Source of the DNA: Methanobrevibacter_A acididurans
GTDB lineage: Archaea > Methanobacteriota > Methanobacteria > Methanobacteriales > Methanobacteriaceae
Length of the DNA: 64,000 nucleotides
Direction of reading: 5' to 3'
Assembly (NCBI RefSeq): GCF_046197875.1
Contig: NZ_CP166991.1
Span: 868,001 to 932,000, forward strand
A program made the position numbers and the translations under genes. Within the stretch, counting starts at the first letter, position 1; each line of letters begins with the position of its first letter. Of the stretch, positions 37,700 to 47,188 are shown in pieces. The notes under the pieces are model-generated. The model was not told the origin of the DNA, ran no database searches, and saw only the letters and a program-made list of their open reading frames with translations.

Positions 37700-40468
37700 T
37701 TATTCTTCTGAAGTTTTAACTTCACTAATACCATTTTCTTTAGTTACAGATATAATATTATCTGCAGCAGTTTCTAATTCTGAATCATGAGTAACAATTA
37801 ACATTTGAGGTAAAACACTCATTTCGCGAATAATATCTATCAATTCATGTCTTCTGTAACTGTCTAAGTGTATTGTTGGTTCATCAAGTAATATAGTTTC
37901 AATATTACCATGGCTCATAGATTGAGTAATACCTAGTCTTAATGCGAGAGCAATAGCTATTTTTTCTCCACCACTAACCATTTCAAGGTTAGATTCTCCT
38001 TCAGGACCAAATACTTTAATATTAAAATCTTCATCTATCATCAAATCACTATAATTAAAGTTAAATTGTTCGAAGAATTCTTTGGTATATTTTTGGATTA
38101 ATGGTCTAGAACGTTCTCTTAAATCTTTTTGAACACCATCTTTACCATAAACACCTCTAATTTCAGTTAATAAATTCATGAATGATTCGTAATCTGCAAG
38201 TTCATTTTCTAATTCTTGGTTTTTACGAATTTTACGTGTTAAGTTTTCTATAGCTGGAATAATTTCGGTTACTTGACCTTTGATTTCTCCTATTTCACGT
38301 GTTACTTCTTGAATTTCTTTATTTAAACGTTCATATATGAATACTATATTTTCATATTTATCTTTATCATAATGAGAGGATTGAATATCTTCTTCTAATT
38401 TATTAATTTTTTTATTAATAATTTTGATATCTGATTTTTTATTTTCTAATTTATTATTGACTGATTTTTTTAAATGAATAGTACCTTTAAGTTCATTATA
38501 ACGTCTATCCTTTTCAGTTAATTCATCAATTTTATTATTTAATTCATCTTCCTGAATTTTAGCACTTAAAAAACTATCTTGGGATATATCATCTTTTATG
38601 CGTTGAACTTGTAAATCAGTTTTCCCTGTAATTTTATAAAGTTCATCTTTAGCTTCATGTTCTTTACCTAAAGATTTAAGAGCACCTTGAGATTCAATAT
38701 ATTTATCATGATGTTGTTTTTTAGATTCACGATTTTCAGTTTCTTCTTTAATTTGCTTTTCAACTTCAGATAAACTATCTAAAGTATCTTGTTTTAAAGT
38801 TAATCTATCCGTTAATTCAACAATTTTATTTGTATTTTTATCTATACTTTCAACAATGTGTTTATTAGAATAAATTTGTTTCTCAATTTCTAATAATTCT
38901 TCATGTTTACTTATTAAAGATTTATTTTTAATTTCAAATTCGTTTATTTGAGCATTTAACTCTTCCATTTTAACTTTATTATCTTTAATAGTTTTTTTAT
39001 AACCTTCCTGCAAATCTGATTTCTTTTCAGGAGTTATATCTGATTGACAAATAGGACATTTATCTCCAACTTTAGCTAAATCTTTTAATGGTAACTCACT
39101 ACTTTTTATACCTTCACCTAAAACTACAATGTCTTTTTTATAATTTATAGCTAATTTTTCATTGTTCTTAATTTCATTTGAAATATTAACATTTAATGTA
39201 TCAACAAAATGTTTTAATTTATTAAAATCTTTATAATCATCAAATGATTCATTAACATCTAAAAATGGAGAAATAATATTTTCTGCCCGTTTGAAGAATT
39301 TATCAGAAGTTATTTTATTATTTTCTAATTCAGTTTCAACTGATTTCTTTTCAGATTCTAATTGTTCAAAAACACTGATTTCTGATTGAATTTTAGATTT
39401 ATTAGATTCTAAAGCTTTAATTTTACCTTCTAATTCAAGATAAGTATCATAATCCATTTTTTCTTCATCTAAAATCTTTTTATGAGATTCAATATCTTCT
39501 AAAATTTTCTCATATTTCTTTTGATCAGATTTTAATGATTGAATTTTATTGACTGCATCTTTAAAATCAAGATATATAGGTAATTTTTGAGAGTACTTTT
39601 CAAGTCTTTTCATTTCATTTTCATTATGAACAATTTCATCAGCTTGGTTTTGTAATTCTTTTTTATCCTCAACCATCTTTTTAGCATTATTTATTTCATT
39701 ATTCAAGTTGGTTTGTAATGCTTCAAAAATACCTTTTTCTGTTTCCATTTGTCCTTTAGTAATGGCTTTTTGATCATGATCTTTATTAAGATTATTTAAT
39801 TTTTCTTCAGCATTATTTCCTTTTTTACTTAAATTATCAAGTTCTTGTTTTTTAGTTTTTAATTCATAATTAAGTTCAGATTCACTTGAAAGTTTTCCTT
39901 TAATTTCTGAAATTTTCTTATCATATTCATTTAAGATAGGTAATAAATTTTTCCAAGCTGTTTCTAATTCTTCAAGTTTTAGAAGTTTACCAATTAATTC
40001 TTTTCTTTGTGCAGGTGTTTTTCCAACTAATTCTGCAATTTCACCTTGTCTTACATAAATTGCATTTAAGAATAAATCTCCATCCATTTCTAATAAAGAT
40101 TGAATTTCTTTATTGACTTCTGCATCTCCACCAACAATTTTTTGGAATCTGTCTCCAATTTTTTCATATAAACCTGCATTTGAAGTAGTTTTAGTTCTTG
40201 TTCTTCTTATTTCATATTCTTTTCCATTAGCAATAAAATCTAATGTTACACTCATTTTTTCATTACTTTTATGAACATTATTTATTTTAATTAATTCATT
40301 AATTTTTTTCGCAGTATATTGTTTAAAGAGTGCAAAACTTATTGCTTCAAATATGGTTGATTTTCCTGCCCCATTTTCACCTACTATTAAACTTATACCA
40401 GGTTTGAAGTTTATTGTTGTGTTTTCATGTGATTTGAAGTTTTTAAGTTGTAATTTTTTAAAAATCAT
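37700..40468 (-). CDS. rad50: DNA double-strand break repair ATPase Rad50
   Basis: 922 aa. LQLKNFKSHENT then GENGAGKSTIFEAI (Walker A, ~30-43), Q-loop region YVRQGEIAEL, two long coiled coils, and the zinc hook CPICQSD near residue 470 between them. The C-terminus has the signature EMVSGGEKIAIALALRLG (~825), Walker B IETILLDEPTIHLD (~855) and VTHDSE. Rad50 is the ABC-type ATPase partner of Mre11 that tethers and processes broken ends. It overlaps functionally and lies 2 bases after mre11 in one operon. Confidence 0.97.
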   Translation of the reverse strand: MIFKKLQLKNFKSHENTTINFKPGISLIVGENGAGKSTIFEAISFALFKQYTAKKINELIKINNVHKSNEKMSVTLDFIANGKEYEIRRTRTKTTSNAGLYEKIGDRFQKIVGGDAEVNKEIQSLLEMDGDLFLNAIYVRQGEIAELVGKTPAQRKELIGKLLKLEELETAWKNLLPILNEYDKKISEIKGKLSSESELNYELKTKKQELDNLSKKGNNAEEKLNNLNKDHDQKAITKGQMETEKGIFEALQTNLNNEINNAKKMVEDKKELQNQADEIVHNENEMKRLEKYSQKLPIYLDFKDAVNKIQSLKSDQKKYEKILEDIESHKKILDEEKMDYDTYLELEGKIKALESNKSKIQSEISVFEQLESEKKSVETELENNKITSDKFFKRAENIISPFLDVNESFDDYKDFNKLKHFVDTLNVNISNEIKNNEKLAINYKKDIVVLGEGIKSSELPLKDLAKVGDKCPICQSDITPEKKSDLQEGYKKTIKDNKVKMEELNAQINEFEIKNKSLISKHEELLEIEKQIYSNKHIVESIDKNTNKIVELTDRLTLKQDTLDSLSEVEKQIKEETENRESKKQHHDKYIESQGALKSLGKEHEAKDELYKITGKTDLQVQRIKDDISQDSFLSAKIQEDELNNKIDELTEKDRRYNELKGTIHLKKSVNNKLENKKSDIKIINKKINKLEEDIQSSHYDKDKYENIVFIYERLNKEIQEVTREIGEIKGQVTEIIPAIENLTRKIRKNQELENELADYESFMNLLTEIRGVYGKDGVQKDLRERSRPLIQKYTKEFFEQFNFNYSDLMIDEDFNIKVFGPEGESNLEMVSGGEKIAIALALRLGITQSMSHGNIETILLDEPTIHLDSYRRHELIDIIREMSVLPQMLIVTHDSELETAADNIISVTKENGISEVKTSEE

Positions 40469-40470
40469 AC

Positions 40471-41688
40471 TTAATCATCCTCCGTTTTAAATACACCAAT
40501 TGTTTCCATTTCTTTTTTAATATCTTCTTCAGATACTTTTAAACCATTATCTCCAAAGTATTCATTGAAGAAATTTTCCGCTATTTTTTCGGATTCAGGT
40601 AGTTTATTTTTGGATAAATTATCAAATAAATCTACAGCTAAATGATTTACATCTTCATTTTCTAATTCTGACATTTTTTTGATTATTAATTGACGAGGTT
40701 CTAATGTCTTTTCATTTTGTATTATTTCTAGTTCTTCTTTAATTTTATCCGGATAGAAATGAGGTCTTATATAAGATGTGTATTCATCTAATACTTTGTG
40801 TACTGTGTCAAATGCTTCTTGTGTACTAAAGTTACCTTCTTCAACTGTGATATCCAAAAGGGGTTTAGTTTTTAATTTTATTATATTATTTTTTAATTCT
40901 TGAAGTTCAGCTAATAATTTATTGTAAGATACAGTTTTTTTGATAAATTCTCTTGGTAAATCTATTTTGATTCTTTCTGTTTCTGGGATGTCTCCGGACA
41001 TGTCCACTAATACAAATCCTTTACCATTTTTTTGATAATCTTTTAATTCATTTGTTTTCCATATTTCAGTTGATCCGGGGTATACTAATTTACCATTTCC
41101 GTATGGTTCGTTTATATAATTATGGATATGTCCCATAGCATAGTAATTGAAATTTGTTGGTAATTCTCCTGTTTCAAGTTCATAATCAAATGGAAGGTAT
41201 TTATCTATTCCTTGGTGAAGAATTATTATGCTTTTTTTATATTCTTCTGCTTTTTTACTTGCTTCTTGTATTTTTTTCATTAATAAAGGTTTCATAGATT
41301 TTGGTAAGTATGGTACTCCTGTTATACATATATCATCTTCTAAGTAAGATGGTCTTTTTGCACTTAATGGTCGAAATCCTAATTTTCTAAAAAGTGCTTG
41401 AGGAGGTATGAATCCTTTTCTTAGTACAGTATCATGATTACCTGTTATTCCATATATAGGTATATTTGCTTTCCGTAGTTTTAGTAATCCTTCTTGGAAT
41501 GTTAGTAATGCTTTTGGTGATGGTCTATTTGTTTCAAATAGGTCTCCACTATGAATTACGAAGTCCACTCTTTCTTCTATTATATTGTCTACTACATTGT
41601 TGAAGGTGTAATAAAAGTCGTCTTCACGTTCTTGTAGGCCATATTGTCTATAACCTAAATGTGTATCTGATAAGTGAGCAAATTTCAT
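40471..41688 (-). CDS. mre11: DNA double-strand break repair nuclease Mre11
   Basis: 405 aa. All metallophosphoesterase motifs are present: LSDTHLGYRQYG (residues 6-17), HSGDLFETNRPSP (~46), GITGNHDTV (~80), the later HQGIDKY (~158) and MGHIHNY (~188). Mre11 is the Mn-dependent 3'-5' exo/endonuclease of the resection complex with Rad50. It is followed after 2 bases by rad50, whose ribosome site (GGAGGATGA) lies within the mre11 end, implying translational coupling. The long upstream region (41689-42392) separates it from HerA-NurA. Confidence 0.97.
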   Translation of the reverse strand: MKFAHLSDTHLGYRQYGLQEREDDFYYTFNNVVDNIIEERVDFVIHSGDLFETNRPSPKALLTFQEGLLKLRKANIPIYGITGNHDTVLRKGFIPPQALFRKLGFRPLSAKRPSYLEDDICITGVPYLPKSMKPLLMKKIQEASKKAEEYKKSIIILHQGIDKYLPFDYELETGELPTNFNYYAMGHIHNYINEPYGNGKLVYPGSTEIWKTNELKDYQKNGKGFVLVDMSGDIPETERIKIDLPREFIKKTVSYNKLLAELQELKNNIIKLKTKPLLDITVEEGNFSTQEAFDTVHKVLDEYTSYIRPHFYPDKIKEELEIIQNEKTLEPRQLIIKKMSELENEDVNHLAVDLFDNLSKNKLPESEKIAENFFNEYFGDNGLKVSEEDIKKEMETIGVFKTEDD

Positions 41689-41947
41689 TTGTTTTCTCCC
41701 TTTGTATTTTTTTTTGATAAATTTTTATTAATTTTAATTATTATGTTTTTTTTTGTTTTTATTCATTAATAATATTTTAGTTTTATTTAATAGTTTTATT
41801 TTGGTTTTAGTTTGACTTATTTAGTTAATTTTAAGTTTTCTATGTGTTTTTATTTTTTTGTAAGTTAAATATTTTAATTTTGTGTATTTTTTTAATTTTT
41901 TTAAAAATTTTAATAAAAATGTTTAGTTTTATTAAAAACAAACTTTA

Positions 41948-41955
41948 TTGGCCAA
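41948..41955. repeat. TTGGCCAA palindrome between divergent units
   Basis: A perfect 8-base palindrome in otherwise GC-free sequence midway between mre11 and the small gene at 42393. It could be a regulator half-site pair; weak evidence. Confidence 0.3.
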
Positions 41956-42054
41956 AATAGAAATTATGATTTTTTTATTAAATTGGATAAAAAAAAGCTT
42001 AAATTTTATAAATTTTATAATTTTTTTAACTTAATTTAAAAATTAATCAAAACC

Positions 42055-42074
42055 AATAATCGTTCATGATTATT
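42055..42074. repeat. Inverted repeat AATAATC-N6-GATTATT
   Basis: Perfect 7-base arms with a 6-base spacer, in the intergenic region upstream of the small gene. It could be an operator or a weak hairpin. AT-rich arms make chance occurrence fairly likely. Confidence 0.3.
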
Positions 42075-42326
42075 AAAACCATGAGTAATAACTAACAAAA
42101 AAACAAATTTAAACATCCCCAAAACAGTTTTAATAATTGTAAAATAATCCAAACATGAAAAATAAGAATAATAAAAAGATTTATAATGTATAACTAACAA
42201 TATATCAACAAATAAAGAAAACCATTAATTTAAAACATGTAAAAAAAATGATTTATAATCTTTTAAACTAAAAATAAAATAATCAAATTGAAAAAATAAG
42301 GAAAAAACATAACCAAAAACCTTACA

Positions 42327-42338
42327 CCCCCCCCCCCC
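42327..42338. repeat. Homopolymer of 12 C
   Basis: Twelve consecutive C in a very AT-rich intergenic region, ending 54 bases before the ATG at 42393 and 3 bases before an in-frame GTG at 42342. Such tracts slip during replication and are classic phase-variation elements in bacteria. Confidence 0.7.
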
Positions 42339-42392
42339 GATGTGGAAAAAATTCAAAAAACGAAAATAACTAATAAGATAGGAGAAAAGGAA

Positions 42393-42659
42393 ATGTACTT
42401 TGATGAAAAAATTAACAAAAACTTAAAAGAAATTTTAAAAAATAAATTCCAAAAATTATACCCTGAAAAAGAATTAAACGAATTAAAATTTCAATTATCC
42501 AAAGATAATTCTAAAGAATTACAAATTAGTTCACCTAACTTGCGAATAGAACAAATAACTAATGAAAACATATCAGAAATAGAAAAAGCAATAAATGGAA
42601 GATTTAACAATATTGTAATTATTAACAATAAAGTTCAAATATCTTATTTATTAAATTAA
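42393..42659 (+). CDS. Small orphan protein (paralogue of 10450-10698)
   Basis: 88 aa from the ATG at 42393, which has AGGAG eight bases upstream. An in-frame GTG at 42342, just after the C tract, would add 17 residues but has no ribosome site. The family is not recognised. The protein is Lys/Glu/Asn-rich without Cys or membrane segments. Its C-terminal half resembles that of the 82-aa protein at 10450-10698 (ISEIEKAINGRFNNI against LRFIEKTLNAEFQGI), so the two are probably paralogues. It converges with herA, 15 bases apart at the stops. Function unknown. Confidence 0.65.
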   Translation: MYFDEKINKNLKEILKNKFQKLYPEKELNELKFQLSKDNSKELQISSPNLRIEQITNENISEIEKAINGRFNNIVIINNKVQISYLLN

Positions 42660-42674
42660 TTTTTAAAAAATTTT

Positions 42675-44186
42675 TTAATAATCTCCACCTAAATTTAAAA
42701 AATCATCTTCCATTTCATCTAATTCCTCAGTTTTAGACTTAAGATTTTGACTCCAAATTTTACAGATATCCAAATCTCCACCTACATTTTTACCTTTAAA
42801 ACTATTAATTTTAACTAAAGTAGGGATTTTAGTCATCATACCCAAAACTAAAGCTTCACCAACATTCAAACTAGGCAATTGACCAACCAAATCATCAGAC
42901 AAAGACTCAGAAGAACTTTGCACATGTTGTTGATCTTTAGGTTCAACAAGTCTTAAAATAATCATATTATTAGCTTGAGACAATGTTTCACTATCAACTG
43001 ACTTTGGAGATTGACTAACCATACATAAACCTAAACCAAACTTACGACCCTCACGAGCAATCCGTGTAATCCAATATTTACATTTAGTACTACGATTTTG
43101 AGGAGCAAGAATATGAGCTTCTTCCAATACAAAAAATACGGGAATATTTAAAGCATTCACATCATTTTCATGAATAAAATTCTTTCTACTTTTTAAAGCA
43201 TTCCGTAAAACATGACTTACAATAACTTCAGCAGTATTTTCATCAACTTGACCCAAATCAAGAACATTACAACTGTTCGGTTTTAATTGTGTTAAAATAT
43301 TACCTGTATTTGTATCTAATAATTTTCCATAAGTACTTTGTAAATCTTCAATCTTATTAATTACATCAATGATATTATTTCTTTCTTTAGATGGACGATC
43401 ATCATCTAATTCCCATTTATTTAAAATAATTAATAATTGTTCTAAGAAATCTGGAGTTTTAGCTTCACCATTTTGTAATTGTTCTTTTGCTTCTTTAAAA
43501 GCTTTTCTAATGTACCTTTCTTGGTTTACAGCATTAGATCCAATATTAGCTAATTTTTTAATTTCATCAAATTCCATGTATTTAGGATTAATGATTGGTT
43601 TAATAGGATTTACTTCACCATTTTTGAATTTTGCATTAATATACTCACTATGCATATCAAAAATAAATATACAACCATTATTTTTTAATAATTCATCAAC
43701 TAATACTGAAACTGTATTAGATTTTCCTGCACCAGTCATTGCAAGAATTGCTAAATGACGAGAAACCATTTTATTTAAATCTACACCTACTTCTACTTCT
43801 TCTTGACTTATTAAATGACCTAATGTTAAACTATTTTCTTGATCAAAAACATCTTTTAATATGTCTGTTGAAGCTTTCTCAACTTCAGTACCAGGAGGTG
43901 CAGGAGTTCTTGGAAGTTTAAGATTATCATTCACATCTCCAAGAATTCTAACATTTCCTTTAATATAATAATCATTTCCTTCTATTTCCTTAATTTTATC
44001 TATAGTGTCAGGATCATAAATCTCATTATTAAGTGAAACTGAACCTCTAACCATAGATTCAATCATGCCTAAGACAGTTTTACCATCATAATTTAATGTA
44101 ACATATTCCCCCACACTTGGCATTTTTTTACTAATAAAACTTAAATTTACAAGAGTAGTTTCCCCTATACTTCTACCAATAATCAT
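42675..44186 (-). CDS. herA: HerA bipolar DNA helicase/translocase
   Basis: 503 aa. The N-terminal HAS-barrel (residues ~1-100, IGETTLVNLSFISKK...GEYVTLNYDG) binds the partner NurA. The FtsK/HerA ATPase core follows: Walker A MTGAGKSNTVSVL (~149-161), Walker B VFFVLEEAHIL (~340), an Arg-finger region IAREGRKFGLG (~370) and a late SQSPKSVD. HerA forms a hexamer that pumps DNA into NurA during end resection with Mre11-Rad50. Its start overlaps the nurA stop by 4 bases, so they are translationally coupled. Confidence 0.95.
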   Translation of the reverse strand: MIIGRSIGETTLVNLSFISKKMPSVGEYVTLNYDGKTVLGMIESMVRGSVSLNNEIYDPDTIDKIKEIEGNDYYIKGNVRILGDVNDNLKLPRTPAPPGTEVEKASTDILKDVFDQENSLTLGHLISQEEVEVGVDLNKMVSRHLAILAMTGAGKSNTVSVLVDELLKNNGCIFIFDMHSEYINAKFKNGEVNPIKPIINPKYMEFDEIKKLANIGSNAVNQERYIRKAFKEAKEQLQNGEAKTPDFLEQLLIILNKWELDDDRPSKERNNIIDVINKIEDLQSTYGKLLDTNTGNILTQLKPNSCNVLDLGQVDENTAEVIVSHVLRNALKSRKNFIHENDVNALNIPVFFVLEEAHILAPQNRSTKCKYWITRIAREGRKFGLGLCMVSQSPKSVDSETLSQANNMIILRLVEPKDQQHVQSSSESLSDDLVGQLPSLNVGEALVLGMMTKIPTLVKINSFKGKNVGGDLDICKIWSQNLKSKTEELDEMEDDFLNLGGDY

Positions 44187-45256
44187 AACATTTCCCTTCC
44201 TTGTCTTTCAATTATATCTACAATAGAACTGATACTATTCATATCATTATTCTGAATTACCACATCATGATGTGCTTTATAAAGTAAATAAGGATAACCT
44301 CCAACAGAATCCTTTTTCAAATCACTTAAAACTTGTAAACATTCTTCCTCAGATGCATGATAAGGTAATTCAAATTTTAAAACATTAGTATTTGGAGATA
44401 ATCTAGCATAAAAAATAGTGAAATCTATATTTTTAAAAAACTCATCCCCAATTAAGAAATTTGTCCGAATATCTTCACTTGCATTACGATATCTTAAAGT
44501 ACTATAACCTTCATTTGTTGAATAATAATTTAATAATGCAATATCTGGAACATTACTATTAAAAAAATCTTTACTACTACTGGTTTTACTAATTGCAACT
44601 ATTTTTTCTTTATGTTTTAATAATTCTATATACAATAAAGATTTTTCAATATTTTCAAGAAAAATGCTTATTTCATAATCTTTAAATTTATTATCTAAAT
44701 CAAGTGTATTTATTAAATCATTAGATTTAATGTTTTCCTCTTTATTTTTTATAGATTCTTTAAATTGAGAATTTACTTGTTTAATTATATCAATTCGTGT
44801 TTTTTTTGGAATATCATGGGGTGATGGGAATAAAGGAATTATATTACCATAAATACTTCCATCTAGTAGGTAATAATCTAAGTCCTTGTTATCTTCTATA
44901 GTTTTTATTGCATTTTTTAATTCAAAAATGTTCATGAAATTACTTAAACGTTCATCAAGAAATTTTTGATGAGATAAAGTATCAATATTTGTTAATTCAT
45001 ATTTTTTTAATTTTTGATCTTTATTTGGATTATAAATTAAGCTTTCAGCAGCTACAGCGTAAAGATAAAAGCTTATGAATCTTTTTTTGTTTAAACTCCC
45101 ATCACCTGCAGCTATTACTTTATCTTTTAAAGGTAATGGAATTGTTTTTTCAATCCAATTTTTTGATAAATCCAAATCTTTATGTTGATATTCCACTATT
45201 TGTTCTTGGATTGTACCTTTTTTATTTATTGCTTCTTCATATAATGATTCTAACAT
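44183..45256 (-). CDS. nurA: NurA 5'-3' nuclease
   Basis: 357 aa. VIAAGDGSLNKKRF near residue 48 carries the first metal-binding Asp of the NurA domain, and YLLDGSIYGN near residue 128 the second. A later conserved GDEF segment (~268) and an H near the C-terminus (YKAHHDVVIQ) fit the RNase H-like NurA fold. It is the resection nuclease driven by HerA, immediately downstream and overlapping by 4 bases. The gene starts 25 bases after the GGGP synthase gene, so the three probably share a transcript. Confidence 0.9.
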   Translation of the reverse strand: MLESLYEEAINKKGTIQEQIVEYQHKDLDLSKNWIEKTIPLPLKDKVIAAGDGSLNKKRFISFYLYAVAAESLIYNPNKDQKLKKYELTNIDTLSHQKFLDERLSNFMNIFELKNAIKTIEDNKDLDYYLLDGSIYGNIIPLFPSPHDIPKKTRIDIIKQVNSQFKESIKNKEENIKSNDLINTLDLDNKFKDYEISIFLENIEKSLLYIELLKHKEKIVAISKTSSSKDFFNSNVPDIALLNYYSTNEGYSTLRYRNASEDIRTNFLIGDEFFKNIDFTIFYARLSPNTNVLKFELPYHASEEECLQVLSDLKKDSVGGYPYLLYKAHHDVVIQNNDMNSISSIVDIIERQGREML

Positions 45257-45280
45257 ATAAATCTCTGAATAAATATAATT

Positions 45281-46030
45281 TTAATTTTTAGATGCTTTAT
45301 TGATTGCAGTTGTAATTTCATTTATTTTTGATTCAACATCTTCTGTTTCTTCAACTATTGTACCTGTAACTATTAAATCTGCACCTGCTTTTGCTGCTTT
45401 ATATGCTGTTTCACCATCCCGGATTCCTCCCCCTACTATGATTACCATGTCTGTTGTAGCTTTTTTAGTATATGCTACCATTTTTGGAGGTATAGGTTTT
45501 TCTGCTCCTGATCCTGCTTCTAAGTAAAAGAATCTCATTCCCATAAATTCACTACTCATAGCATATACTGCAGGTAATTTAGGTTTATTCCTTGGGACAA
45601 GTTGTGCTTGCCCTACAAATCCAACAGTCCCTCCAGGTTCACATACCATGTATGCCATAGGTAATGTTTCGATTCCAGAAGCTTTTACTGCTGGTGCTGC
45701 AAGTGCTTGTGCCCCAACTAACCAGTATGGGTTGGTACTATTTATGAAACTCATATATAACATTGCATCAGCATATTTACTTACACTACTAGTGTTTCCT
45801 GGGAAAATTATTATAGGTTTTTGAATATTTTCTTTCAATATTTTACATGTAAAATCTACTTGGTTTTGACTTACAGTTGATCCTCCAACTAAAATAATAT
45901 CAGTTCCGCCTCTTATAGCTGCTTCAGCAATTTTTAATGCCTCTTCCGGTGTTTGTTCATCTGGATCTATTAGTGTTAAATGCATTTTTCGATTTTTTAA
46001 AGTTTCTTTTATTTCACTTTCTACAGACAT
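45281..46030 (-). CDS. Geranylgeranylglyceryl phosphate synthase
   Basis: 249 aa. It joins geranylgeranyl diphosphate to sn-glycerol-1-phosphate, the first step of archaeal ether lipids. TIM-barrel motifs of the PcrB/GGGPS family are clear: LIDPDEQTPEEA near the N-terminus, ILVGGSTVS (~42), IIFPGNTSSVSKYADAMLYMSFINS split by a short loop (~75-100), YLEAGSGAEKPIP (~170) and a phosphate-binding VGGGIRDGETA (~200). It is the first gene of a unit with nurA and herA, a functional mixture frequent in archaea. Confidence 0.95.
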   Translation of the reverse strand: MSVESEIKETLKNRKMHLTLIDPDEQTPEEALKIAEAAIRGGTDIILVGGSTVSQNQVDFTCKILKENIQKPIIIFPGNTSSVSKYADAMLYMSFINSTNPYWLVGAQALAAPAVKASGIETLPMAYMVCEPGGTVGFVGQAQLVPRNKPKLPAVYAMSSEFMGMRFFYLEAGSGAEKPIPPKMVAYTKKATTDMVIIVGGGIRDGETAYKAAKAGADLIVTGTIVEETEDVESKINEITTAINKASKN

Positions 46031-46261
46031 GTTTTGCTTCCTTTATTTTTTTATTGTGACTATATTTTTTGTTTAAAATTAATTTTTTATAATTTTTATT
46101 TAATCTTATATTATTGTTCACTATATTATTATTATTTTTGGATTTAATAGTATTTAATTTTATTTAAAAAAATAAGATATATTATTAATTGAATAAACAA
46201 AAAAGTATTAAAAAAATAGAAAAAAGTATTAAAAAGGTTTTAAAAAAAATAAAAACAATAA

Positions 46262-46277
46262 AGGATAAAATTATCCT
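46262..46277 (-). terminator. Hairpin overlapping the L40e stop codon
   Basis: AGGATAA-AA-TTATCCT is a perfect 7-base inverted repeat that includes the L40e TAA. On the minus strand it is followed by T-rich sequence, as in an intrinsic terminator. Confidence 0.45.
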
Positions 46278-46417
46278 CTTGCTTCTTTAGCTTTAAGTCT
46301 TAAACCCTTGTAACCACATTTTCTACAAGTTTTAGCATCAGCAGGGTTACGAGCATTACATTTTAAGCAAATTTTAACATTGAAAATTCTGTTTTCAGCT
46401 TCATCAAATCGTGCCAT
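46271..46417 (-). CDS. rpl40e: Large-subunit ribosomal protein L40e
   Basis: 48 aa, found by translating the minus strand: it starts [13 protein letters not shown] and ends KAKEARG. A strong GGGAGGATA ribosome site precedes the ATG. The zinc-binding motif CLKCNARN...CRKCGYKG (residues ~17-37) identifies archaeal L40e. The protein is basic and very short, as expected. It stands alone between GGGP synthase and Tsr3, and ribosome-linked Tsr3 lies just upstream. Confidence 0.93.
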   Translation of the reverse strand: MARFDEAENRIFNVKICLKCNARNPADAKTCRKCGYKGLRLKAKEARG

Positions 46418-46625
46418 TAAGATATCCTCCCAAATAATCATATATGATAAAATAAATTTCGATTATAATTAAAAAAACAATTAATCTAATCTTATAATTT
46501 TTTATTTAAAATTATGAAACAAAAAATAGTTATGTATTCATAAATCTTATAAAAATATATACTCTTCTTAATATATAAACCTAATGGTTATAAACAAGAA
46601 TCGAACAAAAAAATAAGAATAAAAA

Positions 46626-47150
46626 CTAATCTTTATTATACTGACTTAAAAAATCATTCTGTATATTGACAACACCCTCACCATCATGAGCATTACTATA
46701 AGCTTCGAGTAACTCCCCATTCAATTCTAAGAAAGTATGACCCCACTTAAAAGTACTCATAATATCATGAGCTTGATCTTTAAAACCTGTAATATATAAA
46801 GTAGCAGCAATAGCTTCACTAGTAGATAAAGTACAAGGTTTACCATAGTTAACAGGATTAGTAGCAATTAAAAAAGGTAAAGCACGATGATACTTACTTA
46901 AATTAAAAAAACTCTTAGAATCACTAACTTTATTCCAACTACAATCTAAACCAACAACACCACGTCTAGAAACATAACGATGATCCTCCGGAGAAACACT
47001 ATAATCACTATAAGGATTTAAAACAATGGCTCCATGAGGAATTTGATTAATACGATAAACCAAACGAGCTTTATCTGTTTTCCACATTTTAATTGCAGTA
47101 CATTTCTTTTTATCACATTCATTAGCATGAAAAATTGTAACTTTTACCAT
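46626..47150 (-). CDS. tsr3: 16S/18S rRNA aminocarboxypropyltransferase Tsr3
   Basis: 174 aa. The Tsr3/DUF367 pattern is visible: a start region KCTAIKMWK, HGAIVLNPYSDYSVSPEDH, GVVGLDCSWNKV (~75-86), RALPFLIATNPVNYGKPCTLSTSEAIAATL with the SAM-binding loop (split here for length, about residues 103-133), and FKWGHTFLELN near 148. The enzyme transfers the aminocarboxypropyl group of SAM to a hypermodified uridine in small-subunit rRNA. Length is typical of archaea. It lies near L40e but separated by a 208-base AT-rich gap. Confidence 0.93.
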   Translation of the reverse strand: MVKVTIFHANECDKKKCTAIKMWKTDKARLVYRINQIPHGAIVLNPYSDYSVSPEDHRYVSRRGVVGLDCSWNKVSDSKSFFNLSKYHRALPFLIATNPVNYGKPCTLSTSEAIAATLYITGFKDQAHDIMSTFKWGHTFLELNGELLEAYSNAHDGEGVVNIQNDFLSQYNKD

Positions 47151-47188
47151 AATAAAACATATCCATAAAAAATATTAAAAGGAGAAAA

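Larger units (their letters stand above)
41689..42392. other. Intergenic region upstream of mre11-rad50
   Basis: About 700 bases. The left half, read on the minus strand, and the right half on the plus strand are both A-rich, as expected for two leaders running apart from a centre near 41950. At that centre is the palindrome TTGGCCAA (41948-41955). Further right are an inverted repeat (42055-42074), a TTTATAATGTATAACTAAC segment near 42180 and a 12-C tract (42327-42338). I see no ORF or structured RNA. Confidence 0.45.

Noticed and set aside
41689..42392. A replication origin between mre11 and the small gene
   Set aside because: Strand asymmetry changes there, but it is explained by two A-rich leaders running apart; no orc1/cdc6 gene or repeated ORB-like elements are seen.
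46418..46625. A small RNA or tRNA between L40e and Tsr3
   Set aside because: No GC-rich stem set or T-loop consensus; the region is AT-rich leader sequence.
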